64,000 nucleotides of DNA from Nostoc sp. FACHB-892 (GTDB lineage Bacteria > Cyanobacteriota > Cyanobacteriia > Cyanobacteriales > Nostocaceae): assembly GCF_014698795.1 (NCBI RefSeq), contig NZ_JACJTR010000022.1, positions 1 to 64,000 on the forward strand, in the 5' to 3' direction. The stretch's first letter is position 1. Every line of letters starts with the position of its first letter. Below, piece by piece: positions 9,329 to 18,191 of the stretch. A program made the position numbers and the translations under genes. Under the pieces are notes generated by a model that made no database searches, was not told the origin of the DNA, and saw only the letters and a program-made list of their open reading frames with translations.

Positions 9329-9676
9329 TTAACCACCGCTAATTTTAGCTTTGTAACCTAGTTTGGTTAAAATCTCGACAATTTTCTGCTTGTGTTCGCC
9401 CTGAATTTCAATTTCGTTATCTTTAACTGTTCCACCTGTGCCGCACTGGGTTTTTAACTGCTTCACCAAATCTGCCAAGGTTTCTGGTTTGGCTTGAAAA
9501 CCACTAATCACTGTGACGGTTTTCCCTTTGCGTCCTTTGCGGGAAGCTTGTACTTTAAGATTTTGTTGTTGTGCGGGCAGTTCTGGAATTGGTCTTTCTG
9601 TGGCGGCAGAGTTGTCGTTGCCAAATTCGCGGTAGACAAAGCTTTTGTCAGAAGATTTAGAATTGGAAGAAGACAT
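9329..9676 (-). CDS. SUI1/eIF1-family translation factor (YciH type)
   Basis: The protein is 115 residues from the chosen ATG at 9676 (MSSSNSKSSD). The C-terminal SUI1 domain is visible: a basic patch RKGRKGKTVTVISGF, then LVKQLKTQCGTGGTVKDNEIEIQG and a C-terminal helix plus strand. Bacterial YciH proteins influence start-codon fidelity, and the family is shared with eukaryotic eIF1. The N-terminal 45 residues look disordered. An in-frame ATG nine codons upstream is less likely because it adds an unrelated hydrophobic stretch. Confidence 0.88.
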   Translation of the reverse strand: MSSSNSKSSDKSFVYREFGNDNSAATERPIPELPAQQQNLKVQASRKGRKGKTVTVISGFQAKPETLADLVKQLKTQCGTGGTVKDNEIEIQGEHKQKIVEILTKLGYKAKISGG

Positions 9677-9888
9677 AAAATCAATGTTTAAGAAAAATCT
9701 CAAAGGCAGTGGAAACTTCTACGCAACCATTCTGCTGCGATATCAAATTCTAGGCTAACATCACAAATCCATTGCGAGAGATTGAGGATTGAGAAAACTC
9801 TTTCCTAGTCTCCAGTCCCCAGATATACCCCAGATATGCCCCATACTTTCTATAATAATTAAGTCATTCCCCTCATCAAAATCAGCTT

Positions 9889-11124
9889 GTGACTACTACT
9901 CCCCTATCTCCAAATTCAACTGCTCAAGTTCCCGATACGCTAGGTCGCTTTGGACGCTTCGGCGGTAAGTATGTACCTGAAACGCTGATGCCTGCTCTTA
10001 CTGAGCTAGAAACAGCTTATCAGCAATACCGCAATGACCCTGGTTTTCAAGCAGAACTACAGCAGTTGTTACGGGACTATGTAGGACGTGCCACACCTTT
10101 GTATTTCGCTGAACGCCTGACTGCTCATTATGCCCGACCCGATCGCACGGGACCACAAATTTACTTAAAGCGCGAGGATTTAAATCATACTGGCGCTCAT
10201 AAAATTAACAATGCCCTTGGTCAGGTATTGTTGGCAAAGCGCATGGGTAAGCAACGGATTATTGCCGAAACGGGTGCTGGACAACACGGAGTTGCCACAG
10301 CTACAGTTTGCGCTCGTTTTGGCCTGGAATGCGTAATTTACATGGGCGTTCATGACATGGAACGTCAAGCTTTGAATGTGTTCAGAATGCGGTTGATGGG
10401 GGCAGAAGTGCGTCCGGTAGAAGCGGGAACTGGAACCCTGAAAGATGCTACTTCTGAAGCAATCCGCGATTGGGTGACAAATGTGGAAACAACTCACTAT
10501 ATTCTCGGTTCAGTAGCAGGGCCCCATCCTTACCCGATGATGGTACGTGATTTCCATGCAGTAATCGGCCAAGAAACTCGCGCCCAAGCTATGGAAAAGT
10601 GGGGTGTATTGCCTGATATTCTCTTGGCTTGTGTCGGTGGTGGTTCCAATGCTATGGGACTCTTCTATGAGTTTATTAATGAGTCTTCTATCCGGTTCAT
10701 TGGGATTGAGGCAGCAGGAGAAGGTGTTAATACTGAAAAACACGCAGCAACCTTGACAAAAGGGCGAGTTGGTGTATTGCACGGAGCCATGAGCTATCTT
10801 CTGCAAGATGAGGATGGGCAAATCATTGAGGCACACTCAATTAGTGCAGGTTTGGATTATCCCGGTGTGGGACCAGAACATAGCTATTTGAAGGATATTG
10901 GTCGCGCCGAATACTATAGTGTGACCGATGCAGAGGCTTTGGAGGCATTCCAGCGATTGTCGAAATTGGAAGGGATTATCCCAGCATTGGAAACAGCCCA
11001 TGCGATCGCCTACCTCGAAACCCTATGTCCCCAACTAACCGACAGTCCCCGGATTGTAATTAACTGCTCTGGACGCGGCGATAAGGATGTACAAACAGTA
11101 GCCAAGTTCTTAAATGACGCGTAA
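9889..11124 (+). CDS. trpB: Tryptophan synthase beta chain
   Basis: TrpB condenses indole with serine to give tryptophan, using pyridoxal phosphate, and partners with TrpA (not in this window). The PLP lysine is K105 in HTGAHKINNA. The phosphate-binding loop GGGSNA is near residue 252, and the C-terminal NCSGRGDKD motif is present. The 411-residue length is typical. The start is GTG. It begins with the usual TLGRFGRFGGKYVPETLM segment of the TrpB1 family. Confidence 0.96.
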   Translation: MTTTPLSPNSTAQVPDTLGRFGRFGGKYVPETLMPALTELETAYQQYRNDPGFQAELQQLLRDYVGRATPLYFAERLTAHYARPDRTGPQIYLKREDLNHTGAHKINNALGQVLLAKRMGKQRIIAETGAGQHGVATATVCARFGLECVIYMGVHDMERQALNVFRMRLMGAEVRPVEAGTGTLKDATSEAIRDWVTNVETTHYILGSVAGPHPYPMMVRDFHAVIGQETRAQAMEKWGVLPDILLACVGGGSNAMGLFYEFINESSIRFIGIEAAGEGVNTEKHAATLTKGRVGVLHGAMSYLLQDEDGQIIEAHSISAGLDYPGVGPEHSYLKDIGRAEYYSVTDAEALEAFQRLSKLEGIIPALETAHAIAYLETLCPQLTDSPRIVINCSGRGDKDVQTVAKFLNDA

Positions 11125-11293
11125 ATATACATAAATTTTTGGGGAAAAGCAATAATCAATTAGCAACTCCAGCACCCTATGCTACCGCAACCCACTCACG
11201 ACGAGTTGGCACGCCAAAATTTTGTGCAAAGTTTGAGAATGCACATTAGCTAAGGGTAAATGGCCTGTTTACCTAAATTCCGAGAGAATGCTC

Positions 11294-11318
11294 CCGCCAC
11301 ACCGGAACGGTGTGGCGG
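11294..11318. repeat. Perfect GC-rich hairpin before a small ORF
   Basis: CCGCCACACCG (11294-11304) pairs with CGGTGTGGCGG (11308-11318) over a GAA loop. The 11-bp stem ends five bases before the ATG at 11323 and would include any ribosome-binding site there. Confidence 0.8.
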
Positions 11319-11322
11319 TGAG

Positions 11323-11475
11323 ATGAATCGAGGGTTAAAAGCTAAACACCCCTTAACTGAATTGAATCAAGCCGCAGGTTTAACAAGGCAAATTAAAGAG
11401 CGGGAACAGTGGCGTGCGGAATATTTTGGACGGGTGTTGCGCGTGGTGCAAGAAGAGTTAGAAACCTTTAACTAA
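11323..11475 (+). CDS. Small hypothetical protein
   Basis: The protein is 50 residues, charged and helical (LTRQIKEREQWRAEYF). The ATG at 11323 follows a strong hairpin. The frame is open back to 11260, but that extra part is encoded by the palindrome and is unlikely to be protein. It may instead be a fragment of a larger lost gene. The function is unknown. Confidence 0.4.
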   Translation: MNRGLKAKHPLTELNQAAGLTRQIKEREQWRAEYFGRVLRVVQEELETFN

Positions 11476-11910
11476 GGCTAGTTGAAATCACGCAGATATT
11501 TAGCTGAAGAAATCCGTGCAATTTATATCCTACATTCTGCGCTCTCAACTTTTATAAACGGTTTTTACTGCTTTTATAAACACAATTAAAGCTAAAAAAT
11601 ATACTTAATATCAGTAATATGGCTGAATTTTAAAATTCAAAAAGCATAATTTAGAACTAAAAATATAAAATAATATAGTAATTACACTATATAAAGACCT
11701 AAGTAGGGAATCTAGGTTATATAACAAACCATACTAATGGTAAAAAACGATTTTTTACTAAACAGCACGATTTTCTTGTAAAATCGTGCATTTAAACGTT
11801 GGCTCTTAGTTTTTGAACTAAAAACGTCATAAATAGAGATATATAGACTTATAAACAGTTTGCCACACTGAGTCTAGTTGGTTACATTGTCTAAAAGTTT
11901 ACTTAAACGA
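11476..11910. promoter_or_regulatory. Leader of the first CAP/SCP gene, shared with the second copy
   Basis: AT-rich DNA with a perfect hairpin GCACGATTTT-CTTGT-AAAATCGTGC (11765-11789). A module at about 11791-11862 (TTTAAACGTT, TAGTTTTTGAA, then TATATAGAC) recurs at about 12756-12828 upstream of the second CAP gene. The conserved leader probably carries the promoter and 5' untranslated region. Confidence 0.5.
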
Positions 11911-12435
11911 ATGATGAAGCCAACAATATACATGATTACTTTAGGCACTATACTTATCAGTAGTGCAGCGATCGCTACTCCTGTAACAAATTCAACTTGT
12001 ACGCCTAATCCTGAACCCGTATCGAATAATACTATTCAAGTAGCAGCATCTAGCAACAATGCTGCTGTAGAACAGTCGGTTTTCAACCAAATTAATAACT
12101 ACAGAGTTTCCCAAGGGCTACCAGCGCTGACTCGGAATTCTGCCATCGATAATCAAGCCAGGATTCACAGTCAGAACATGGCTAATGGTAAAGTTTCCTT
12201 TGGACACACGGGATTTTCACAACGTGTTAAAGCAATCGGTATTTCTTACAGTTCAGCTGCCGAAAACGTCGCTTACAATCAGGGATATAGTGATCCTGCT
12301 ACGCAAGCTGTTCAAGGTTGGCTCAAAAGTCCAGGGCATCTAGCCAATATCAAAGGTAATTTTGAAAAGACGGGGATTGGTGTCGCTAGCAACAGTAAAG
12401 GCGAAATCTACTTCACACAAATTTTCCTTCGCTGA
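11911..12435 (+). CDS. Secreted CAP/SCP-domain protein, copy 1
   Basis: The protein is 174 residues from the ATG at 11911, chosen because it aligns with the start of copy 2; the frame is open to a TTG at 11878. It has a signal peptide (about 1-22, cleavage near AIATP), a short spacer and one CAP (SCP/PR-1-like) domain. The family elements are present: LTRNSAIDNQARIHSQNMA, SFGHTGF, AENVAYN, GWLKSPGHLANI and TGIGVASNSKGEIYFTQIF. Bacterial CAP proteins are exported and of mostly unknown function; lipid binding and protease roles are known in other kingdoms. It is nearly identical to copy 2 over the domain. Confidence 0.88.
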   Translation: MMKPTIYMITLGTILISSAAIATPVTNSTCTPNPEPVSNNTIQVAASSNNAAVEQSVFNQINNYRVSQGLPALTRNSAIDNQARIHSQNMANGKVSFGHTGFSQRVKAIGISYSSAAENVAYNQGYSDPATQAVQGWLKSPGHLANIKGNFEKTGIGVASNSKGEIYFTQIFLR

Positions 12436-12887
12436 TAGATGTGGTATTTAGGTTTTTTCTCAAATTTCCCAGACTTCAGTCTGTTGGCAAAGCTTTTGCT
12501 ATATGTTAAACAATGTATAGGACTCATATTTGATTTTTGAAATATACGTAGGGGAGCCAGTGCGTTACAGAGGTTCTCGACGCTCGATAGCGTTGCGTAA
12601 AGCCTGCGGCATGGCTTCGCTTAGAGCGACGTAGGAGCGTCTAAGTCGTTAACGCACCATCCAAAAACTATGAAAAGTGGGTTATATACAAAAAACCCTA
12701 CTTATGGTAGATGGCAACTTACGATAAATACAAAAATTTTTCGTAAAACTGTGAGTTTAAACGTTAACTAATAGTTTTTGAAGATAAAACCCCATAAGCA
12801 GAGGTATATAGACCTATAATCAAGTTGTAAGATTGATATTAGCTTGCTTAAATTGTCTGGAGCTAGAGTTTCAGTTAGTTTCAGCAA
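12436..12887. other. Intergenic region between CAP copies 1 and 2
   Basis: The first 120 bases match the sequence after copy 2, including the short CAGACT-TC-AGTCTG palindrome near 12470-12483. Dispersed palindrome words follow (TGCGTTA near 12560 and TAACGCACC near 12649). The duplicated leader comes last. Confidence 0.6.
12756..12828. repeat. Second copy of the CAP-gene leader module
   Basis: It matches 11791-11862 in order and spacing: TTTAAACGTT, TAGTTTTTGAA, CATAA, then AGAG(A/G)TATATAGAC. The hairpin present upstream of copy 1 is decayed here. Confidence 0.65.
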
Positions 12888-13415
12888 ATGATTAAAACAA
12901 CAATCTACAGCCTTGCTTTAGGCACTGTTATTCTCAGTAGTGGAGCGATCGCTACTCCTGTAACAAATCCCACTTTTACACCGCAGTCTTCACATATATT
13001 AAGTGATACTGTTTATATTGCAGCATCTAACATTGACGCTGCTGCTTTAGAAAAGTCGATTTTCAACCAAATTAATAACTACAGAGCTTCTCAAAAGCTA
13101 CCAAAGTTAACTCGTAATTCTGCCAGCGATAATCGGGCTAGGATTCACAGTCAGAACATGGCTAAAGCTAAAGTTTCCTTTGGGCATACGGGATTTTCAC
13201 AACGTGTTAAGGCAATCGGTATTGCCTACAGAGCAGCAGGTGAAAATGTTGCTTACAATCAGGGATATAATAACCCTGCCACAATAGCTTTTCAAGGCTG
13301 GCTCAAAAGTCCAGGGCATCTAGCTAATATCAAAGGTAATTTTGAAAAGACAGGGATTGGTGTCGCTAGCAACAGTAAAGGCGAAATCTACTTCACACAA
13401 ATTTTCCTTCGCTGA
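12888..13415 (+). CDS. Secreted CAP/SCP-domain protein, copy 2
   Basis: The 175-residue protein has a signal peptide (about 1-23) followed by a single CAP domain. From SFGHTGF to the C-terminus it is almost identical to copy 1; the regions after the signal peptide have diverged. The CAP elements HSQNMA, GENVAYN, GWLKSPGHLANI and TGIGVASNS are intact. It arose by tandem duplication of copy 1, or the reverse, because the leader and the 3' flank are also shared. Confidence 0.88.
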   Translation: MIKTTIYSLALGTVILSSGAIATPVTNPTFTPQSSHILSDTVYIAASNIDAAALEKSIFNQINNYRASQKLPKLTRNSASDNRARIHSQNMAKAKVSFGHTGFSQRVKAIGIAYRAAGENVAYNQGYNNPATIAFQGWLKSPGHLANIKGNFEKTGIGVASNSKGEIYFTQIFLR

Positions 13416-13865
13416 TAGATGTGGTATTTAGGTTTTTTGTCTCAAATGTCCCAGACTCCAGTCTGTTGGCAAAACTTTTGCTATATGTTGAATAATGTAT
13501 AGACTTATATTTGATTTTTGAAATAGACGTAGGGTATGTTATCGCGTAGCGTAATGCACCTACGTCTATTTAGATTTTTTCAAAAATCAAATCGGATTTA
13601 TGTAGTTTCAATGACATTTATTTGCTGAATAGTACATTATTTTTTACTAATTCATGAAAATCTTAAATTATCAACAAAAATAACTGTGATTTCATGAAGC
13701 TGACCTATTGAAGTATTGACAATTGGAAATGATTTTTGTAATTCCTATCCAAGAATGTAGCCAGATTACAAAAATTCATCAATCCTTAATCGTATCGTGG
13801 TATATATCGTCGGAACAATAGGGTAGAGTATAAGTCTTATATCTCTACACATTACGCAATTCTCC
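13416..13865. other. Intergenic region between CAP copies 2 and 3
   Basis: It holds the duplicated 3' flank, then the long palindrome at 13511-13590, then AT-rich DNA before copy 3. The leader of copy 3 is unrelated to those of copies 1 and 2. Confidence 0.6.
13511..13590. repeat. 80-bp imperfect palindrome
   Basis: TTGATTTTTGAAA (13511-13523) and AATAGACGTAGG (13522-13533) are matched by CCTACGTCTATT (13559-13570) and TTTCAAAAATCAA (13578-13590), around a core with GCGTAGCG words. The equivalent place after CAP copy 1 has only the left arm, so the palindrome was completed or lost after the duplication. Confidence 0.7.
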
Positions 13866-14414
13866 ATGTTCCGACAAACTGCTTTTGGCATCGCTTTAAG
13901 TGCGCTTGTCCTTGCTAGTGGATTAACGACTGTTCCGGTACCAAATCATTCTTCTGCGAATACATCCATCCGTAATAAGCTATTGTCGCTTTTTTCCAGT
14001 CAGGTCGCAATATCGACTCCTACTTTTAAAACTACGGAACTAGAAAAATCCGTTTTTGAAGAAATTAATCGATATCGGGCTTCTAAAGGACTGCCAAAGT
14101 TGACCCTAAATGCAAATATTACTAGACAGGCAAGAATTCATAGTCAAAATATGGCTAAAGGTAAAACCCCATTTAGCCATCAAGGATTTGAACGGCGAGT
14201 TAAAGCTATCCCTCTTCGCTACAACAGTGCGGCGGAAAATGTTGCTTTCAATCGGGGATATAGTAATCCTGTGGACGAAGCTGTTACTGGTTGGATCAAA
14301 AGTCCCGGACATTTAAAGAACCTTAAAGGAAATTACAACCTCACTGGAATTGGCGTTGCTACTAATAATCAAGGTGAAGTTTACCTTACACAGCTTTTCT
14401 TTCGCGCTAGGTAG
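13866..14414 (+). CDS. Secreted CAP/SCP-domain protein, copy 3
   Basis: This 182-residue paralogue is more diverged than copies 1 and 2. It has a signal peptide (about 1-25) and a CAP domain with RQARIHSQNMAKGK, PFSHQGFERRVKAI, AENVAFNRGYSNP, GWIKSPGHLKNL and a TGIGVATNN-containing C-terminus. It completes an array of three secreted CAP genes on the same strand. Confidence 0.88.
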   Translation: MFRQTAFGIALSALVLASGLTTVPVPNHSSANTSIRNKLLSLFSSQVAISTPTFKTTELEKSVFEEINRYRASKGLPKLTLNANITRQARIHSQNMAKGKTPFSHQGFERRVKAIPLRYNSAAENVAFNRGYSNPVDEAVTGWIKSPGHLKNLKGNYNLTGIGVATNNQGEVYLTQLFFRAR

Positions 14415-14497
14415 ATTTAATTTCTGATTGTTTTGCACAATAATGTAGTGTCTAAGACTTTTATCTGTTGGACACTACAATTATTTTTGAACAATTT

Positions 14498-15127
14498 ATG
14501 ACATTACAAGATTTTCAGGTGAGCGATCGCGACCTCAGTGACGCAGCTCTTAAACAGTATTTAGAATCTACAGCGATCGCAGTTGATACAGAAACGATGG
14601 GATTGTTGCCACAACGCGATCGCTTGTGTCTTGTCCAGCTGTGCAACGAGTTCGGGAAAGTGGCTGCAATCCGTATAGCCAAAGGACAAGCTGATGCCCC
14701 AAACTTGAAAAAGCTCTTAGAAGCGGCGAATGTCGTAAAAGTGTTTCACTTTGCTCGTTTTGACCTTGCCACTTTGCGAGCCAATCTGGGGATTCAGGTT
14801 AAACCTATTTTTTGTACTAAAATTGCTAGTAAGTTAGCCCGTACTTACACAAATCGCCACGGACTTAAAGATGTAGTGCAAGAGTTAGAACAAGTAGAAC
14901 TGGATAAAAGCTCTCAAAGTTCTGATTGGGGTAACGCCGCCAGTTTATCTGAAGCTCAACTGAGTTATGCTGCTAATGATGTGCGCTACTTACTTAGTGT
15001 GCAGCAAAAGCTAACAGAAATGCTCAAACGAGAACAACGTTGGGAAATTGCTCAAGAATGTTTTGAATTTCTGCCAACGATAGTTTCCCTGGATTTGTTG
15101 CAATTTAAAGATTTGTTTGAACACTGA
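14498..15127 (+). CDS. RNase D-like 3'-5' exonuclease (DEDDy)
   Basis: The protein is 209 residues from the ATG at 14498; the frame is open to a TTG at 14468. All three DEDDy exonuclease motifs are present: D30 and E32 in DTET, D89 in FHFARFDLATL, and Y157/D161 in YAANDVRYLL. It is much shorter than E. coli RNase D and lacks the HRDC domains, so it consists of the catalytic domain only, as is common in cyanobacteria. Likely roles are 3' trimming of RNA or DNA ends. Confidence 0.9.
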   Translation: MTLQDFQVSDRDLSDAALKQYLESTAIAVDTETMGLLPQRDRLCLVQLCNEFGKVAAIRIAKGQADAPNLKKLLEAANVVKVFHFARFDLATLRANLGIQVKPIFCTKIASKLARTYTNRHGLKDVVQELEQVELDKSSQSSDWGNAASLSEAQLSYAANDVRYLLSVQQKLTEMLKREQRWEIAQECFEFLPTIVSLDLLQFKDLFEH

Positions 15128-15232
15128 TCAAACAATAAACCTTTTGCTCTGAAATATAAGAAGCATTACAAGAGAGAATATTCTGTCTTTTACTTCTAAC
15201 TTGTGACATCTCTGCTGATGAAAAATTAAGAT

Positions 15233-15355
15233 TAGACCTCTTGATAAATTTTTTAACACCCTACCCCTAACCTTCTCCCGCAAGCAAAGAGGCGAGACTT
15301 TAATGTAAGTCAAAGGTAGAGTGGGGTTTTTATTCTTGATTATGCAAGAGGTCTA
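15233..15355. mobile_element. MITE-like element, 123 bp, with about 15-bp terminal inverted repeats
   Basis: TAGACCTCTTGATAA (15233-15247) is matched by TTATGCAAGAGGTCTA (15340-15355) with one added base. The interior has pyrimidine-rich and purine-rich segments and no coding capacity. It sits in the gap between the convergent exonuclease and rhodanese genes. Confidence 0.6.
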
Positions 15356-15382
15356 TTGCTAATTTTCTAAGTTATTTTTTGT

Positions 15383-16006
15383 CTAAGAACCAATATTGGA
15401 ATCGTCAGTGCCTTTAGGAGCGTTAGATTCACTAATGCCTTCTTTGACATTATTGACTCCCTCTTGAATGCCTTCCTTCAGATTACTGGCTCCCTCTTGA
15501 ATATTATCCTTGAGGTCACTAGCTCCTTTTTTAATGGCTTCTGTCGCGCTAGGGCCTCCCTTTGGCAGATTTTCTTGGTGATTTTTTAGCCGATCTACAA
15601 CATTGTACTCATCTGCACCTGGGGGAGTTTTTGATTCAATAATGCCTTCTGTTGGACCACCGATAGCCTTCCATGCCGCAAGACCACCTTTGAGTTGGGA
15701 GACATGCTCAAATCCATTAGAGCGCAGTTGCTGTGCGGCTTGGGCAGATTCTTCTTCGTTAGCACCGTAAACGTAAATATCACGGCTTTTATCCAAAGAA
15801 GGTACTGCACGCTCTACCAATTCATTTACTGGCATGGGCATCGCTCCGAGAATGTGACCTTCGTTGAAGGTGTTGCGATCGCGTACATCTAGGATTGTAA
15901 AAGCTGGTTCGCCCCATTCTAGGCGAGATTTCAATGTATGAACATCAGACTGTGCCTCTACTGGTGGCTGTGGGGGAATAATGCCGCCTACTAAATTGTT
16001 AACCAT
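15383..16006 (-). CDS. Rhodanese-fold protein lacking the catalytic Cys, with amphipathic tail
   Basis: The 207-residue protein has an N-terminal rhodanese domain (about 20-115): LDVRDRNTFNEGHI at 39-52 is the usual substrate-entry motif. The active-site loop reads IYVYGANEEES (77-87), where a sulfurtransferase would have a Cys near position 81; here it is Gly. The domain is therefore probably regulatory or binding rather than catalytic. The tail (about 155-200) carries repeated 11-residue units such as SDLKDNIQEGA, SNLKEGIQEGV and NNVKEGISES, predicted to form an amphipathic helix like LEA-type or lipid-associated proteins. Confidence 0.8.
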   Translation of the reverse strand: MVNNLVGGIIPPQPPVEAQSDVHTLKSRLEWGEPAFTILDVRDRNTFNEGHILGAMPMPVNELVERAVPSLDKSRDIYVYGANEEESAQAAQQLRSNGFEHVSQLKGGLAAWKAIGGPTEGIIESKTPPGADEYNVVDRLKNHQENLPKGGPSATEAIKKGASDLKDNIQEGASNLKEGIQEGVNNVKEGISESNAPKGTDDSNIGS

Positions 16007-17081
16007 AATTATTCCTTACTGACGATATTGATAGCAATTTAACGGACTAAATGTATTTAATTGCTCTTTCTCTGGGCTGAATTTGCTCGAAATCTCTCCT
16101 GAGATAGATAGCTAATTAAATTTTTTTCTACCGTTTAATGCATTGCAAATTCTGCCAGATTAGACTATTAAAATTCATTTTTTATTATTAAATTAAATAT
16201 ATTTTAAGCTGATGTTTGTAATATTTTATTACTCAAACATATTGTGAACAAAATTAAAATAATTAGCCATTAGTACAAGAATTACATACCTTTTCAATCT
16301 CTGCGATCGCTAACAATAACACTTTAATAGTTAGCTTAAACTTCAGTAACTCAGCAACCTTTTCGCCAATATAACTCTAGCTATTAGCAAATTTGCACAA
16401 AACAAGAGCGAGAAATCGGTTTACCTACAAAAAATTTGGAAAGTAGTTGATAAGCTGTTGCTAATTTATACTGAACTCCGAGTTTTATCTGTTAAAGCTG
16501 TTTTTGCTACTCTTAATACCTTCTGGCGATTCTCTCAGTGCTTGGCTTGTTATAGTCTTAGGCTGAGACTTGTAGTATAGTATATGCTTAATAGTGTAGC
16601 TACGTGTAAATGCACCCCAGGTAAATTTTCATAACCCTTTTCAGGAACAGATACCTGTTATTTAAAACTACAGTTGGGCAGGTAGGGTTGAGAATCTAAA
16701 TTAGCTTATGGCTTAGTTTGTAAGCTTTTGTGGATATCTAGTTAATCAGAAACTGTCTTGTTTTTGCAAACTTGTAGCAAATGCCGTAGCGTCTGATGTT
16801 TCTCTAGACTATTTGTGGTTATAAGAATGCTCTTTAATTATACTTATTTTCAGTATAAAAGTTAGCATATTCTACCAGATAAATTCAAAATTCTACAAGA
16901 CTTATAAAATTTATTAGCATTACAATGGCTGAAGTTTTGATAAACTTCATGGAAGATAAATTGTACACAAGTACTACAATAGCGATCGTACTCAGTACAG
17001 ACGCGCGTGAATACACTTTCAACAGAAATAGGTAAAGTAAAACTGGCACAACGAATCGCCCAATCTACAATAGGCAGTATT
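16007..17081. other. Long AT-rich intergenic region
   Basis: Over 1 kb separates the divergent rhodanese and response-regulator genes. One HIP1 site (near 16305) and a small AGTCT-AGACT hairpin near 16555 are visible. No gene is supported; both promoters must lie here. Confidence 0.4.
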
Positions 17082-17801
17082 ATGGTTATGGTTTCCGCTA
17101 CTACTCCCAAAATTCTGATCGTCGATGACGACTTCAGCGTCCGAAATCTCGTCTATCGTTTTTTAAGTCGGAAATATCAAATAGAATCCGCAGCAGATGG
17201 TAAGACTGCCTTATCGTTGTTTGAGCAATTCAACCCAGCTTTAGTGATTCTGGATTGGAATTTACCGGATCTTAATGGTTATAGCCTCTGCCAAGAAATG
17301 CAGAGCCGTACTAATGTTTTAGTGCTGATACTGACTAGTAGGACTGACGAGGCTGATAAAATAAAAATCTTAAGCGCAGGTGCTGATGATTTCATGACTA
17401 AACCGTTTAGTCTTGCAGAAGTTGAAGTTAGAGTAGAAGCTCTTTTGAGACGGATACGCTACATCAACCCCTCCCCAACACAACGGATCATTTTTAAGCA
17501 GCTAGTAATTAACCCAGAGGGTCGGGAGGTAACACTTAACGATAAACCTCTTGCTTTAACAGCGTTAGAATTTAATATCTTACATTTTTTGGCAAGTCAT
17601 CCTAATCAGGCTTGGAGTCGCCCGCAGCTAATCCAAAAAATCTGGGGTTGCGACTACGTGGGAGATGGCCGGGTGGTTGATGTGCATATAGGTCAGCTTC
17701 GCAAGAAGATGGAAGTAGATGCTAGCATACCAGAGTTTATTAAAACTGTGCGGGGCTATGGTTACAAGTTTGAAGCACCTGACGAAAATACTAATTCCTG
17801 A
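17082..17801 (+). CDS. OmpR/PhoB-type response regulator
   Basis: The protein is 239 residues from the ATG at 17082 (MVMVSATT); an open frame back to a GTG at 17007 adds a stretch without domain character. The receiver domain has the acidic pair (LIVDDD), the phospho-accepting Asp in VILDWNLPDLNGY, the Thr/Ser in LTSR and the Lys in MTKPF. The C-terminal winged helix ends VDVHIGQLRKKMEVD...IKTVRGYGYKFE, the DNA-binding signature. No sensor kinase gene is adjacent, so it is an orphan regulator. I cannot assign it to RpaA, RpaB, NblR or another named regulator. Confidence 0.9.
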   Translation: MVMVSATTPKILIVDDDFSVRNLVYRFLSRKYQIESAADGKTALSLFEQFNPALVILDWNLPDLNGYSLCQEMQSRTNVLVLILTSRTDEADKIKILSAGADDFMTKPFSLAEVEVRVEALLRRIRYINPSPTQRIIFKQLVINPEGREVTLNDKPLALTALEFNILHFLASHPNQAWSRPQLIQKIWGCDYVGDGRVVDVHIGQLRKKMEVDASIPEFIKTVRGYGYKFEAPDENTNS

Positions 17802-18191
17802 GCTTTCTGATTTCAGGAGTACTTTATAAAAAGAATGACTCAGATGAGTTAGCAAAGGATGTTTGTCCATCACCGATAGGCGACAATTTAGGTTAAAGGA
17901 AAGGCAAAGGCATTGGCATTTTCACCACTGATTTGCCAGATATTTTTGATAATTTTTATCCTGTAGATACTGTTCGATTTCATCAAATAGGCAGCTTTGA
18001 ACTCGGACTTGTGACGCTGATAGCCTACCCCTACGGGGAAGCACGCGTAGTGTCTGTATGTAACACTCTACCTACCGCGAACGTAGAGAAGAGAGCGTCA
18101 TAGCCCACCGCAAGCATCACTCCACAAATTGTACAAAATTGCACAGGTTACGGGTAACAAATTACCGTAAAAAGCACACTTTGGTGTTGGC
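17802..18191. other. Intergenic region with dispersed palindromic repeat
   Basis: Around 18024-18110 lie the words CCCCTACGGGGAAGC, GCGTAGTG and CGCGAACGTAGAGAAGAGAGCG, which belong to the GCGTAGCG/CTCTACG repeat family. Before them an open stretch (about 17905-18025) could be a decayed coding remnant, but no family was recognised. Confidence 0.45.

Noticed and set aside
17905..18025. Open stretch reading GIGIFTTDLPDIFDNFYP and onward
   Set aside because: It could be a gene remnant, but no family was recognised and it has no start; noted only.
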